Assembly: GCA_002163975.1 (NCBI GenBank) | Contig: CP019636.1 | Location: 5,583,501 to 5,647,500, forward strand | DNA from: Nostocales cyanobacterium HT-58-2 | GTDB lineage: Bacteria > Cyanobacteriota > Cyanobacteriia > Cyanobacteriales > Nostocaceae | Length of the DNA: 64,000 nt | Direction: 5' to 3' | Part shown: piece after piece, positions 15,342-24,004 of the stretch | Position numbering within the stretch: the first letter of the stretch is position 1 | How the letters are laid out: each line of letters opens with the position of its first letter | Notes under the pieces: model-generated | The model's database searches: none | What the model saw: only the letters and a program-made list of their open reading frames with translations | Told to the model about the DNA's origin: nothing | Translations under genes and position numbers: made by a program

Positions 15342-16259
15342 CTAGCGCTGCAAACTTTGGCGAAAAAACCTGCCATCAATAGCAGCAAGACCTGTAAAGA
15401 TAAGTGCCATACCAACAAAATCAGTCCAATTCAACCTTTCGCCGAGGACAAAGACACCGAGAAGGAGTGCACTAATTGGAATTAAGAAGGCAACTAGTGA
15501 GAGATTAGTTGCACCTGCTACAGTGAGTATGCGGAAATAAATTAAGTAAGCGATCGCGGTATTAAACAGCCCTAATCCTAATAAAGCTCCCCAAGTGATA
15601 GCATTTGGTCTCGACGCCCACGGCTGTTCCAAGATAAATGCTAGGGGCAGTATCATCGCTGTCGTACTAGTAAGTATTCCTGCTGAAGCCACCACAGGTG
15701 ACAATTCCTTGAAACGTCGTCCGTAAATGCCAGCACAGCCATAGCAAAAAGCAGCACCAAGAATAGCAAACTGCCCCAGACTTTGTAAGTTTAATCCACG
15801 TACGACTTCTGGGCCAACCAACACAAATACACCGCATAACCCAAATAGAACCCCGAACAAGCGATTGACTGTCAAACGTTCGTCATTGGTTAACAGATGT
15901 GCAAGCACTACTGTAAATAATGGGGTTGTGGCATTGAGAATAGCCGCAAGACTGCTATCGATCTGCGTCTGTCCCCAGACAATGAGGCTGAACGGAATGA
16001 GGTTGTTGAGAGATCCCATGACTAGAAATGTACCCCACATTCGAGGTGAGGTTGGCATTCGCTGTTCGCTTTTGTAGACGAAGAAATTTAGGGCGATCGC
16101 CGCAATACTAACGCGACCTAACACCACTGTAAACGGCTGGAGTTCTCTAAGAACAATCTTGGTGAAAAAGAAAGAACCGCCCCACAATAAAGACAGAATG
16201 AACAGCAGTATCCATTCTTTTGCCTTCATAGTTGGGTTCTGCACGGGTTGGGTGTTCAC
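15342..16259 (-). CDS. EamA/DMT-superfamily transporter
   Basis: A 305-residue integral membrane protein with about ten hydrophobic segments arranged as two EamA repeats (about 15-145 and 160-295), as in drug/metabolite transporters of the RhaT/YdcZ type. It is probably an exporter of a small metabolite or amino acid. GTG 16259 is kept as start because TAGGA lies about 9 bases upstream; ATG 16229 has no such site. It begins 18 bases after the phosphatase gene, so the two are probably co-transcribed. It could serve as the exporter for a product of the neighbouring accessory genes, but nothing proves that. Confidence 0.9.
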   Translation of the reverse strand: MNTQPVQNPTMKAKEWILLFILSLLWGGSFFFTKIVLRELQPFTVVLGRVSIAAIALNFFVYKSEQRMPTSPRMWGTFLVMGSLNNLIPFSLIVWGQTQIDSSLAAILNATTPLFTVVLAHLLTNDERLTVNRLFGVLFGLCGVFVLVGPEVVRGLNLQSLGQFAILGAAFCYGCAGIYGRRFKELSPVVASAGILTSTTAMILPLAFILEQPWASRPNAITWGALLGLGLFNTAIAYLIYFRILTVAGATNLSLVAFLIPISALLLGVFVLGERLNWTDFVGMALIFTGLAAIDGRFFRQSLQR

Positions 16260-16277
16260 CGTAGTTATCCTAGCAAG

Positions 16278-16841
16278 TTAAAAGTTTACAGATGATAACG
16301 ATTGACTTAATCGCTCTATATGCGTTTCAGTACCAAGAAAATGCACGCGGTACACATCTGGATTGCTCAATTGTTCCCATTCGCCGTAGCCAATGCGATC
16401 GTCAAAATACTTTAGGATTAATGTCATTAAATTGCCATGGGTAACGATGACGATTGTGCTTGCTGCCTGTTGCAAGACTTCACTGACTACAGCAACTCCA
16501 CGCATCATTGCGGTCCGACTTGACTCACCACCTTCCAAATACAGATCCAGATCGAGAAATGTCTCAGCCAATCGTTCCCGCCAATCGGCTCGTGGAGTTG
16601 AAGCCAGCACCCGTTCGGTCAGCCGTTCATCAATCTCAATGTGCAAACCCAGACGTTCTGCAAGGGGAGCGATGGATTGATAGGCTCTGACAAACGGACT
16701 AGAAATAATTCGCTCAATGTTGCGATTGTACAGCAGATCAACTAACGCGATCGCTTGCTGATGTCCTTCTGCTGTCAATGTAGTATCGGGTTCTTGCCCC
16801 ATGGCTTGGCAATGTCGCACAAAATATAATGTCTTACTCAT
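16278..16841 (-). CDS. Histidine phosphatase family protein
   Basis: A protein of about 187 residues with the branch-1 histidine-phosphatase signature YFVRHCQA near the N-terminus (RHxxA; the phosphorylated His is residue 9 or so) and the second catalytic histidine in VIVTHGNLM (about 130). It may act on phosphosugars, phosphoproteins or alpha-ribazole phosphate. ATG 16841 is the start; the frame stays open another 225 bases upstream only because a tandem repeat with a 42/21-base period lies there. No clear link to cobS at 46 kb. Confidence 0.88.
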   Translation of the reverse strand: MSKTLYFVRHCQAMGQEPDTTLTAEGHQQAIALVDLLYNRNIERIISSPFVRAYQSIAPLAERLGLHIEIDERLTERVLASTPRADWRERLAETFLDLDLYLEGGESSRTAMMRGVAVVSEVLQQAASTIVIVTHGNLMTLILKYFDDRIGYGEWEQLSNPDVYRVHFLGTETHIERLSQSLSSVNF

Positions 16842-16890
16842 TAAGCCATCTCTAAGCGAATGCTGAACTTCCACCACAATCAATGCGTGA

Positions 16891-17099
16891 ACTACCGAAA
16901 TGAGAAAGCAATCAAGCATTTTGAGAAAGCAATATGCCCTTTTGCTTGCTGAATCTACCGAAATGAGAAAGCAATATGCCTTTTTGCTTGCTAAATCTAC
17001 TGAAATGAGAAAGTAATATGCCTTTTTGCTTGCTAAATCTACTGAAATGAGAAAGCAATCAAGCATTTTGAGAAAGCAATATGCTTTTTTGCTTATTAA
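16891..17099. repeat. 42-bp tandem repeat array with 21-bp half-unit insertions
   Basis: Units beginning CTACCGAAATGAGAAAGCAAT or close variants start at about 16893, 16956, 16998 and 17040. Two units are 42 bases and the first and last carry an extra 21-base piece (CAAGCATTTTGAGAAAGCAAT). All lengths are multiples of 21, so one minus-strand frame stays open, giving a false N-terminal extension of the phosphatase. It lies between the phosphatase and the flavoprotein. Confidence 0.85.
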
Positions 17100-17135
17100 A
17101 TTTGAGTTGATGGAGAAACTTTTGACAAATTAACT

Positions 17136-18845
17136 TCAATGTACCGCTACGTTATACATTTCTTTCTCTAAATCCACCTCCACAATATAAGGCTCAACAG
17201 AACGCTTAAACAGCACCATTTCCCCAGACTCATCCTTTTTCAAATTCACGTGGTAAAACCATTCATCGTTGTTCTTCTCTGGAAAGTCGAGGCGATAGTG
17301 ATAAAGACCCCAACGACTTTCCCGACGATAAAGTGATGCTTTTGCTGCCATTTCAGCGCAGTCTCGGATAAAATGTACCTCGTTACAGCGCATGAGTTCA
17401 TGAGGATCACGCGCTCCCATCTGAGCTAAAGTTTCATGATAGCGGACAAAATGTCTTAGCCCAATTTCCATTTTGTAACCCGATTTCGGTGGTTGCAGGT
17501 AGTCGTTTACTAGTCGTCTGAGCTTATACTCCACCTGGGTATGAGGAATGCCATTAGGTTGATCTAAGGGTGCATAAATACGAGCTTTTTCCGCTTCTAA
17601 AAAGTCGGGATCGGGTTGTTGATGCTCCAAGTCTTGAATGTAGTCAACAGCATGAGTCCCTGCAATGCGACCGTAGACAAAAGCGCCAATCATATAATTG
17701 TGAGGAACACTTGCCATATCTCCCGCTGCATACAGTCCTGGTACTGTTGTTTCTGCCTTTTCATTCACCCAAACACCAGAAGCGCTGTGTCCACTGCATA
17801 ACCCAATTTCTGAGATATTCATCTCAATACCATGGGTGCGATAATCTTCGCCTCTGCCTTTGTGAAAGCGTTCTCGACTTGGTCGCTCGTTAGACCACAA
17901 AATTGACTCAATTTCTGAAATTGTATCTTCATCTAAATGAGTCATCTTCAGTTGAATGGGACCTTTGCCAGAGTTCAATTCTTTCCACACCTCTAGCATC
18001 ATTTGACCACTCCAATAATCACAATTAATGAAGCGGTGTCCTTCAGCATTGGCAGTGTAGGCACCAAAAGGACCTGCAACATATGCACAGGCAGGACCGT
18101 TATAGTCTTTGATGAGAGGGTTGATTTGGAAGCATTCTATGTTGGTAAGTTCTGCCCCCGCATGGTACGCCATTGAGTAACCATCCCCGGCGTTTGTGGG
18201 ATTTTCATAAGTACCGTATAAATAGCCAGATGCAGGAAGTCCCAACCTTCCGCAAGCTCCCATACAGAGAATAACTGCTTTTGCCTGGATAACAACAAAA
18301 TCGCCGCCACGCACATCAAACCCAACTGCACCGATTGCTCGTCCTTCTCTAACTAAGATACGAGTTGCCATAACGCGGTTTGTCACGTTCACTTTATGTC
18401 GTTTGACTTGTCGCGTGAGAATGGGCTTGAGGTCTTTGCCTTCTGGCATAGGCAGTACATACTTTCCTACCCGATGTACTTGCTTGACATCGTAGTTGCC
18501 TTGAGGGTCTTTCTGGAACTTAACACCCCAACTTTCCAGTTCTTGAATGGTTTCGTAACCTAGTTTTGCTGTTTGGTAGACGGTTTTTTGGTTAAGAATG
18601 CCATCGTTGGCAATTGTAACTTCGCGGACATACTGTTCTGGGGTAGAGTGTCCGGGAATCACGGCTGTGTTGACCCCATCCATTCCCATGGCGATCGCAC
18701 CACTACGCCGAATATTTGCTTTCTCCAAAATCAACACATCTGCATTAGGATTTGCCTGTTTTGCCTTGATGCCAGCCATTGTGCCTGCCGTCCCGCCCCC
18801 AATGACCAGCACATCTGTTTTCATCCATTGAGTGTTTATACTCAT
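17136..18845 (-). CDS. FAD-dependent flavoprotein, AprA/fumarate-reductase-like
   Basis: A 569-residue flavoprotein of the fumarate reductase/succinate dehydrogenase/APS-reductase alpha superfamily. The dinucleotide-binding GGGTAGTMAG is at about 17-26. A second FAD segment is VPGLYAAGDMASVPHNY (about 370-386), and the C-terminal helical domain matches AprA-like proteins. It should work with a small dicluster ferredoxin such as the one at 11431-11658. It follows the sulfonate-type binding protein by 55 bases. A role in oxidation or reduction of an organosulfur compound is the best guess; true APS reductase activity is not shown. Confidence 0.9.
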   Translation of the reverse strand: MSINTQWMKTDVLVIGGGTAGTMAGIKAKQANPNADVLILEKANIRRSGAIAMGMDGVNTAVIPGHSTPEQYVREVTIANDGILNQKTVYQTAKLGYETIQELESWGVKFQKDPQGNYDVKQVHRVGKYVLPMPEGKDLKPILTRQVKRHKVNVTNRVMATRILVREGRAIGAVGFDVRGGDFVVIQAKAVILCMGACGRLGLPASGYLYGTYENPTNAGDGYSMAYHAGAELTNIECFQINPLIKDYNGPACAYVAGPFGAYTANAEGHRFINCDYWSGQMMLEVWKELNSGKGPIQLKMTHLDEDTISEIESILWSNERPSRERFHKGRGEDYRTHGIEMNISEIGLCSGHSASGVWVNEKAETTVPGLYAAGDMASVPHNYMIGAFVYGRIAGTHAVDYIQDLEHQQPDPDFLEAEKARIYAPLDQPNGIPHTQVEYKLRRLVNDYLQPPKSGYKMEIGLRHFVRYHETLAQMGARDPHELMRCNEVHFIRDCAEMAAKASLYRRESRWGLYHYRLDFPEKNNDEWFYHVNLKKDESGEMVLFKRSVEPYIVEVDLEKEMYNVAVH

Positions 18846-18900
18846 ATTTATTTTTCTCCTCCACTTCCCCCCCCTCCACTCCTTTATCTAGAAATTCTCT

Positions 18901-20007
18901 TCAACTATTGCCTTTCCAAACAATTTCCTTGACACTGACTTGTTTCGGCACCAGTTTGATTTTGTAGAAAGTATCAGCAATCTTTTGCTGTGTGGCAATC
19001 ACTTCATTACTGATGGGAAGCACTCCATAGTCGCGTCGCTTTTCCGCAACTTCTAATGCAGCAGCATCAATACCTAACTCAGAAGAGAGAAATTTCGCCA
19101 CTTGTGCAGAATTCTTTTTCGCCCAGTCGCTCGTTTTTTTCACTTGTTCTAGAACCTTTTTCAAGGTGTCAGGATGAGCATCCACAAAAGATTTGGCAGC
19201 AAGATAATATCCGCGATTGGGAGCTAGCCCTGTTGCATCAGTTAGAGTACGTGCACCTACTGCTTTTTCTGCTACAGCTAAGTATGGGTCCCAAATTGCC
19301 CAAGCATCTACATTTCCTCCCTCAAACGCGGCACGAGCATCAGCAGGCTGGAGAAAAGCAGGTTTGATATCACTATACTGGAGTCCTGCCTTTTCCAATG
19401 CTTTCACTACCAAGTAATTGGTGTTTGAGCCTTTGGCAAAAGCAACTTTTTTACCTTTGAGGTCTGCTAACGTTTTAATAGGCGAATTTTTGGGAACAAG
19501 AATAGCTTCAGCCTTGGGACCCCAGGGATCGTAAGCAACATAAACCAAAGGAGTGCCTGCAGCTTGGGCAAAGATAGGAGGTGATTCTCCAGTGTAGCCA
19601 AAGTCAACGCTCCCAGAGTTAATTGCTTCTAACAAAGGGGGACCGGAAGGAAATTCATTCCATGTCACAGAAAAACCGGAACTTGCTAAGGCTTTCTCTA
19701 ATTCCCCTCTATTCTTCAGCGTATTGAGGATAGTCGCTGCTTTTTGATAGCCAACACGAACAACATTATTTTTTGCAGCGACAGTCTGAGAAGTCTGTTT
19801 AAATGTCTGTGTTGTCTGAGCCATCGGCATTGTCGCAGAATAACTACCACTGCTGTTTATGCTTAGAGCATAAGCAGAGATAGCGAGATTCAAACCCAAT
19901 CCTATGGCAAACAGTAAAGAAAACGTGCGAATCCTTTGCGATCTGAAAATATGGAAAAACTTTCTAAAAATACTCAATACTCGGATTGGATAGAACTGAC
20001 ACCCCAC
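18901..20007 (-). CDS. ABC transporter substrate-binding protein, aliphatic sulfonate/taurine type
   Basis: A 368-residue periplasmic binding protein of the SsuA/TauA/NMT1 group. The N-terminal hydrophobic segment (about 28-48, ending in AISAYA) is a signal peptide preceded by a long basic leader. The mature domain has family wording such as VRVGYQK, GSVDFGYTGESPPIFAQAAG, KGKKVAFAKGSNTNY and VDAWAIWDPY. No permease or ATPase gene is adjacent, so it either uses components encoded elsewhere or acts as a sensor. It is the first gene of a probable operon with the flavoprotein. Confidence 0.9.
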   Translation of the reverse strand: MGCQFYPIRVLSIFRKFFHIFRSQRIRTFSLLFAIGLGLNLAISAYALSINSSGSYSATMPMAQTTQTFKQTSQTVAAKNNVVRVGYQKAATILNTLKNRGELEKALASSGFSVTWNEFPSGPPLLEAINSGSVDFGYTGESPPIFAQAAGTPLVYVAYDPWGPKAEAILVPKNSPIKTLADLKGKKVAFAKGSNTNYLVVKALEKAGLQYSDIKPAFLQPADARAAFEGGNVDAWAIWDPYLAVAEKAVGARTLTDATGLAPNRGYYLAAKSFVDAHPDTLKKVLEQVKKTSDWAKKNSAQVAKFLSSELGIDAAALEVAEKRRDYGVLPISNEVIATQQKIADTFYKIKLVPKQVSVKEIVWKGNS

Positions 20008-20244
20008 AATATTGAACTCCTGAAATGCGATCGCTTGTAAATCTACGAAAATATTGCTATCGCGAGCAATCTTGATAAAATCACTCGGATTATACTACGC
20101 AAAACTCACAGATTTACCGTAATTTTAAAAAATGTAGTTATAGGTAGGCATGGTCAAACTGTGCCAGTGAGAGTCAAAAAGACAATTCTGCTTGATAAGA
20201 ACAAGCCACAAGCTAAAATTATAAAATCAGAGGATATTAAGACG

Positions 20245-20664
20245 ATGTTCCCAAAGATTGCAGATGACAGTGTCATGCGTGATGTGTTGACTTGTGCTCA
20301 AGTCATTGCTGTCGTCGGTCATTCTGATAAACCAGATCGCACGAGCTATCAAATTGCCCAATTCTTGCGAAGAGCGGGTTACACCGTTTACCCTGTCAAC
20401 CCACTTGTCAAAGAAATTGACCAAAAGCCAAGTTACTCTTCCCTTAGAGATGTACCAGAGCCAATAGATATTGTCAACGTCTTTCGTCGTTCTCAATACC
20501 TCAGTGAAATTGTTGATGAAGCGATCGCCACTCATGCCAAAACCATTTGGGCACAATTGGGTATATCTGACGAGCTATCAGCACAAAAAGCCATAGCTGC
20601 GGGACTTAACGTGGTGATGAATGCCTGTATCAAGATTGAGTATTTGCGCTTGGGAATTGGATAA
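20245..20664 (+). CDS. CoA-binding domain protein (YccU-like)
   Basis: A 139-residue Rossmann-fold CoA-binding protein of the YccU family. It shows the conserved IAVVGHSDKPDRTSYQIA segment (about 20-37), YTVYPVNP (about 46-53) and a final NACIKIEY. Members resemble the nucleotide-binding domain of succinyl-CoA synthetase; their role is poorly known. The frame is open from GTG 20161, but ATG 20245 gives the normal family length and has AGAGG upstream. It is divergent from the sulfonate-binding-protein gene and may share its intergenic control region. Confidence 0.85.
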   Translation: MFPKIADDSVMRDVLTCAQVIAVVGHSDKPDRTSYQIAQFLRRAGYTVYPVNPLVKEIDQKPSYSSLRDVPEPIDIVNVFRRSQYLSEIVDEAIATHAKTIWAQLGISDELSAQKAIAAGLNVVMNACIKIEYLRLGIG

Positions 20665-20875
20665 CTCTGATCTTCCATCTCAAAAGAGGTGATATTTATA
20701 TCCTATAGATAGAGACAAGTGCTCTACTCCACAAAGGAAATAGAGCTCTTCCTAGAAACATCACATCTTTTTTAGAAACAAGACGGCTTTGTTGAATTAC
20801 GCATAAGTTCGTAAGAAAAATGGCACTTTTCCACAACACTTAACGATGTTGAGATTTTTCGTGTCAACAGTTTTA

Positions 20876-21094
20876 CTAATCTTCAATCAGTAGCACGGGT
20901 AGATTTTCTGAGTTGTTTTGTGGAACTAATCTGCCTCGAACGACCATTCCTACTCGTATTCGTCGATTTGCTCGACACCAACAAGGTTTATTGTTTGTTG
21001 CCTTTTCCCGCACTACAAAGCAGATTCGGTCATTACTACCATCTAAGGCTAAGACGCGAAAATCTTCAAGAAAGTCAGTATTCTTGTCATTCAT
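20876..21094 (-). CDS. Small conserved-looking protein of unknown function
   Basis: A 72-residue protein beginning MNDKNTDFLEDFRVLALDG; an upstream in-frame start at 21151 adds 19 residues with no support. It has a basic centre with two cysteines and a tryptophan (NKPCWCRANRRIRVGM) and an acidic, hydrophobic end (LPVLLIED). A small beta-barrel or RNA-binding role would fit, but no family is recognised. A 21-base near-copy of its 3' end lies at about 21232-21252. Confidence 0.55.
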   Translation of the reverse strand: MNDKNTDFLEDFRVLALDGSNDRICFVVREKATNNKPCWCRANRRIRVGMVVRGRLVPQNNSENLPVLLIED

Positions 21095-21737
21095 TGTCAA
21101 ATGGCGTGATACGAGATTTAAGCGGAAATAAAAATCCCTCATACACGACATGAGAGATTAAATCTAATCCTTTTTGACTAGACGTACCAAAGAATATATG
21201 GAAATTATGAAGAAAGTCTGTATGTGTACGACTAATTTTCAATCAGCAGCAAAAACCCCCTTGTATGTGTTTCAGGGGGCAAAGAGCGGTAATGATTAGC
21301 TTTTGACGGCTAAGCGTCCTGAAGTCCGGGCATTCTTGGATCAATGGGAGTCCAGCGACTTTACCCTCACCAAAATTCACTGCGATGCGCCCCACCGCTG
21401 TATGAATAGAGAAAATTCTTTTGCTCCCCAGGAGCCAAAACTTTCTCAGGAAACTACGCCCATTGCGAGACAGGTTCCTCTGCCGCAGCGCGAGACTCTA
21501 CCTGTGTAGCGAGTCTTTCTATTGTATCAAAAGTCGCCCTGGAAGGGCGAGGCTTGTATCCCATATTTTTGGTCAGACTGCTAATTGTTAGGTGCAGGTG
21601 AAATTAACTTATGCAGCCCATCGAAAATCGCAAACACGTTGGTAAAATTTGGTGAGATTTGGTATTTGCCATGTTAATTACTTTGACTATAGTTTTAACC
21701 ATCACTAAATAGCTAAAAACTCAATGGATGCAAAATT
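21095..21737. other. Intergenic region with hairpins, no certain gene
   Basis: About 640 bases. It holds a GC hairpin CCCCCT/AGGGGG at 21256-21279 and a tight hairpin TCGCCCT/AGGGCGA with 3-base loop at 21534-21550, followed by GGCTTGTATCCCA. A TTG-initiated frame of 68 codons (21303-21509) has no recognisable features and is not called. The tight hairpin looks like the subterminal hairpins of IS200/IS605 elements, but no transposase is present. Confidence 0.4.
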
Positions 21738-21944
21738 CTAAAAATTCTGGTGATTTTGGGCTAGATAAATACGAGGAGTGCGAGGAGTGCGAGTCGGTGT
21801 CGGTGTCGGAGTAGGAGTCGGCATCGGAGCGCTGGGAGGAGAAGGGTTAGGACTTTGTGCAATGATCGGAGTTTCTAAGTGTAGTAATGCGATAGAAGCA
21901 GTAAACAAGAATCCCAAAAGAGTGATAGGTACAAAGCGTTTCAT
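21738..21944 (-). CDS. Short secreted Pro/Thr-rich protein
   Basis: A 68-residue protein with a signal peptide (MKRFVPITLLGFLFTASIA..., likely cleavage after IIAQ at about residue 30) followed by a Pro-Thr dipeptide run (PTPTPTPTPT) and a short tail. The start has GAGGT about 11 bases upstream. The PT run is encoded by a GGTGTC-type simple repeat and could vary in length. Function unknown; probably an exported or cell-surface peptide. Confidence 0.6.
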   Translation of the reverse strand: MKRFVPITLLGFLFTASIALLHLETPIIAQSPNPSPPSAPMPTPTPTPTPTRTPRTPRIYLAQNHQNF

Positions 21945-22501
21945 AAATAATTACCTCACTTACTTTCCTTACTAGCGAGTTTAATTACTTATTGTGATGC
22001 GTCTCCCAAATCAAGCCTCTTACTCCAGCTAGAGAAAAAGTTAAGAATTAAAGTTATCTAGTTACATCTTCATAGCTTTATTGCTTTACAAAGAGCAAAT
22101 ACTAAATATTTTAAGAAAACACCATAATTCGCACCCTTAAACGCTATCTTGAACAGGGACAAATTAGCATTAGAGCATTATTTGGTCTCAGTATAAGTCA
22201 TTTTGACTGTTTTAGTCAGAAAAAGTCTGGAGGTTTCAAGTTTCTCCGTAAATCCTTAGCCAACTATTGAGGAGTAAGTAGATAAACTAATGAGCAAGAA
22301 AAATCTTTACATAGAGAAACAGGCATTGTTCTGAAAAACTCGAGATAAATCTGGAAGTGTCTTAGCATTTATTAATTTATAGAGTTTAATTTAGTTATTT
22401 TCCGTGTATCTGTTCTGATTTCAATCAAAACAAATTAACCAACACTATAGAAGCAGGTAGAGGAAAACATCCAGCACTTACAACCAATAATTTGATATTA
22501 A
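21945..22501. other. AT-rich intergenic region, nothing recognised
   Basis: About 560 bases of AT-rich sequence between two genes transcribed on the minus strand. No ORF, tRNA, hairpin terminator or repeat copy shared with the rest of the window was recognised. Confidence 0.4.
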
Positions 22502-22798
22502 TTATGATGACTTCTTGAAAAAACTGCATATCATCTCACCTGGATCGTTCTGCCCAAATGGCAAAACAGTCCCGTTTTGTTGAACCCTGACTCTAGAGCG
22601 ACAGTTATAAACCTCAATAGGTCTTTTCACTCCGTCTACGCTAATCGCTGCCCTATACTCCCAATAATTCTTGGCACTTCGTTTGATACTGAGAATGCAG
22701 ATTTGGTGTTCATCCCAATTACGGCATATAGATGCTGATGCAGGAAGTGCTACTGTCAAAGAGAGTATCAATAGCAACACAAAGGCAATATATTTCAT
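22502..22798 (-). CDS. Small secreted protein with four cysteines
   Basis: A 98-residue protein with a signal peptide ending ALPASASI (cleavage at about residue 23). The mature part holds four cysteines (ICRNW, QICIL, YNCRS, MICSF), consistent with two disulfides in the periplasm or outside the cell. No family is recognised. The position of the signal peptide directly after the start supports the chosen ATG. Confidence 0.72.
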   Translation of the reverse strand: MKYIAFVLLLILSLTVALPASASICRNWDEHQICILSIKRSAKNYWEYRAAISVDGVKRPIEVYNCRSRVRVQQNGTVLPFGQNDPGEMICSFFKKSS

Positions 22799-23104
22799 TA
22801 GGCTCTTATTTATAAGATTAAACTATTTGGCACAGTGAATGGTTTGACTTTTGATGGCTAGGGCAGCCCATTTGGTTTGTATTTTTATTGATACCATGTG
22901 TGCTTATTCATTAGCGCCATCTTTGAAAAACTAAAGGCGTCTTGAGAAAAAGAATTACAATCTCTACAGGAGAAAAACCAAGCTTCTGCAAGACTTGCCC
23001 TGAAAACTGGCGATAACTAGTGACAAGTTAAGCAAAAGCAGGATTTGTCCAAGGCAGAGGAAAAGCCAATAAATCAAGTTAAATTGTCTTTCTCAAGAGT
23101 AGTT
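22799..23104. other. Intergenic region, nothing recognised
   Basis: About 305 bases between divergent genes, presumably holding both promoters. An in-frame TTG at 23045 could start the hydrolase earlier but adds residues without family support. Confidence 0.35.
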
Positions 23105-23983
23105 ATGGCAAAGCACTATTTGATTTTTATTCATGGTATGGGTGAGGTTAAGCCTCACGAAAATCCAAATTCCAGCTACGATGACCTGTGGAAGCGGTTG
23201 ATACAAAAATCGGGCATGAGCAAGGAGCAGTTTGAAGGCAAGTTTGGTAGGATATATACAAACTGGCATATTGAGCCGCTTCAGAAGGCAGCCAATACTA
23301 TCTTTGATGCAGCATTTCCTGGCTTACACCAGCGATCGATGAATCCTATGCGCGGCATCCGTGACTTCATCACCTTCTTTATGGGAGATGTGGTTGCCTA
23401 CGTGTCTGAAGATGTAAATTTTATCCGCCGCACCGTTTGGACACAAATCTGGAAAGACCTCAAGCAACCGTTGGAACAGGGCGCAACTTACAGCATCATT
23501 GCCCATTCTCTCGGCTCAATCATTGCTTTCGATTATCTCTTCCACTTGTTTCAAAATCAAGATGATTTTTCATTTATTCCCAAGCCTGATCCCATTGCTA
23601 GACCAGAAGACAGCAACTTAAATACGATAACGGTAAAGCCTGAAGAAATCAGACTTTTGAGAGAACAATTCCGCCACTTCTTCACAATGGGGTCTCCTAT
23701 TGGCTTGTTTATGATGCGTAAGGGCTCGTTATGGATGGAAGGGGAGCCATTTGCTAAACTCTACAATCCAGTAAAAGGTGAAGGTCGGTCTTGGTATAAC
23801 TTTTGGGACAGTGAAGACCCAATTGCCTATCCTTTAGCACAACTGTTTAAACGAAATTCACAAAACCAAAATCAAACTTTAGTGGACATCCCGGTTGAGA
23901 CAGGATTTCTCATCTTCGATTCTCATACTCGTTATTGGGAAAATGGAGATGTTGCTCAAAAGATTGCTAATGTCCTTACTTGA
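23105..23983 (+). CDS. Alpha/beta hydrolase, lipase-like
   Basis: A 292-residue protein starting MAKHYLIFIHGMGE, where HGMG forms the oxyanion region. The nucleophile elbow AHSLGS is at about residues 136-141, where Ser is the likely nucleophile, and a histidine in FDSHTRYW near residue 279 is the likely catalytic base. ATG 23105 is preferred to the TTG at 23045 because the hydrolase core begins at once. It is probably a cytoplasmic esterase or lipase of unknown substrate. It precedes a methyltransferase gene by 21 bases, so the two may form one transcript. Confidence 0.82.
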   Translation: MAKHYLIFIHGMGEVKPHENPNSSYDDLWKRLIQKSGMSKEQFEGKFGRIYTNWHIEPLQKAANTIFDAAFPGLHQRSMNPMRGIRDFITFFMGDVVAYVSEDVNFIRRTVWTQIWKDLKQPLEQGATYSIIAHSLGSIIAFDYLFHLFQNQDDFSFIPKPDPIARPEDSNLNTITVKPEEIRLLREQFRHFFTMGSPIGLFMMRKGSLWMEGEPFAKLYNPVKGEGRSWYNFWDSEDPIAYPLAQLFKRNSQNQNQTLVDIPVETGFLIFDSHTRYWENGDVAQKIANVLT

Positions 23984-24004
23984 AGCATTGGAGGAAATCT
24001 TGTG

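Noticed and set aside
16842..17066. 75-residue N-terminal extension of the histidine phosphatase
   Set aside because: It is translated from the 42/21-bp tandem repeat; the family start is MSKTLYFVRH at 16841.
16891..17099. CRISPR-like array
   Set aside because: The units are contiguous tandem repeats with no unique spacers.
20785..20797. GGCTTTGTTGAAT, reminiscent of an IS-element end
   Set aside because: Too short, with no matching inverted end or transposase nearby.
21303..21509. TTG-initiated 68-codon plus-strand frame
   Set aside because: No ribosome binding site, no recognisable domain, and it lies in hairpin-rich intergenic DNA.
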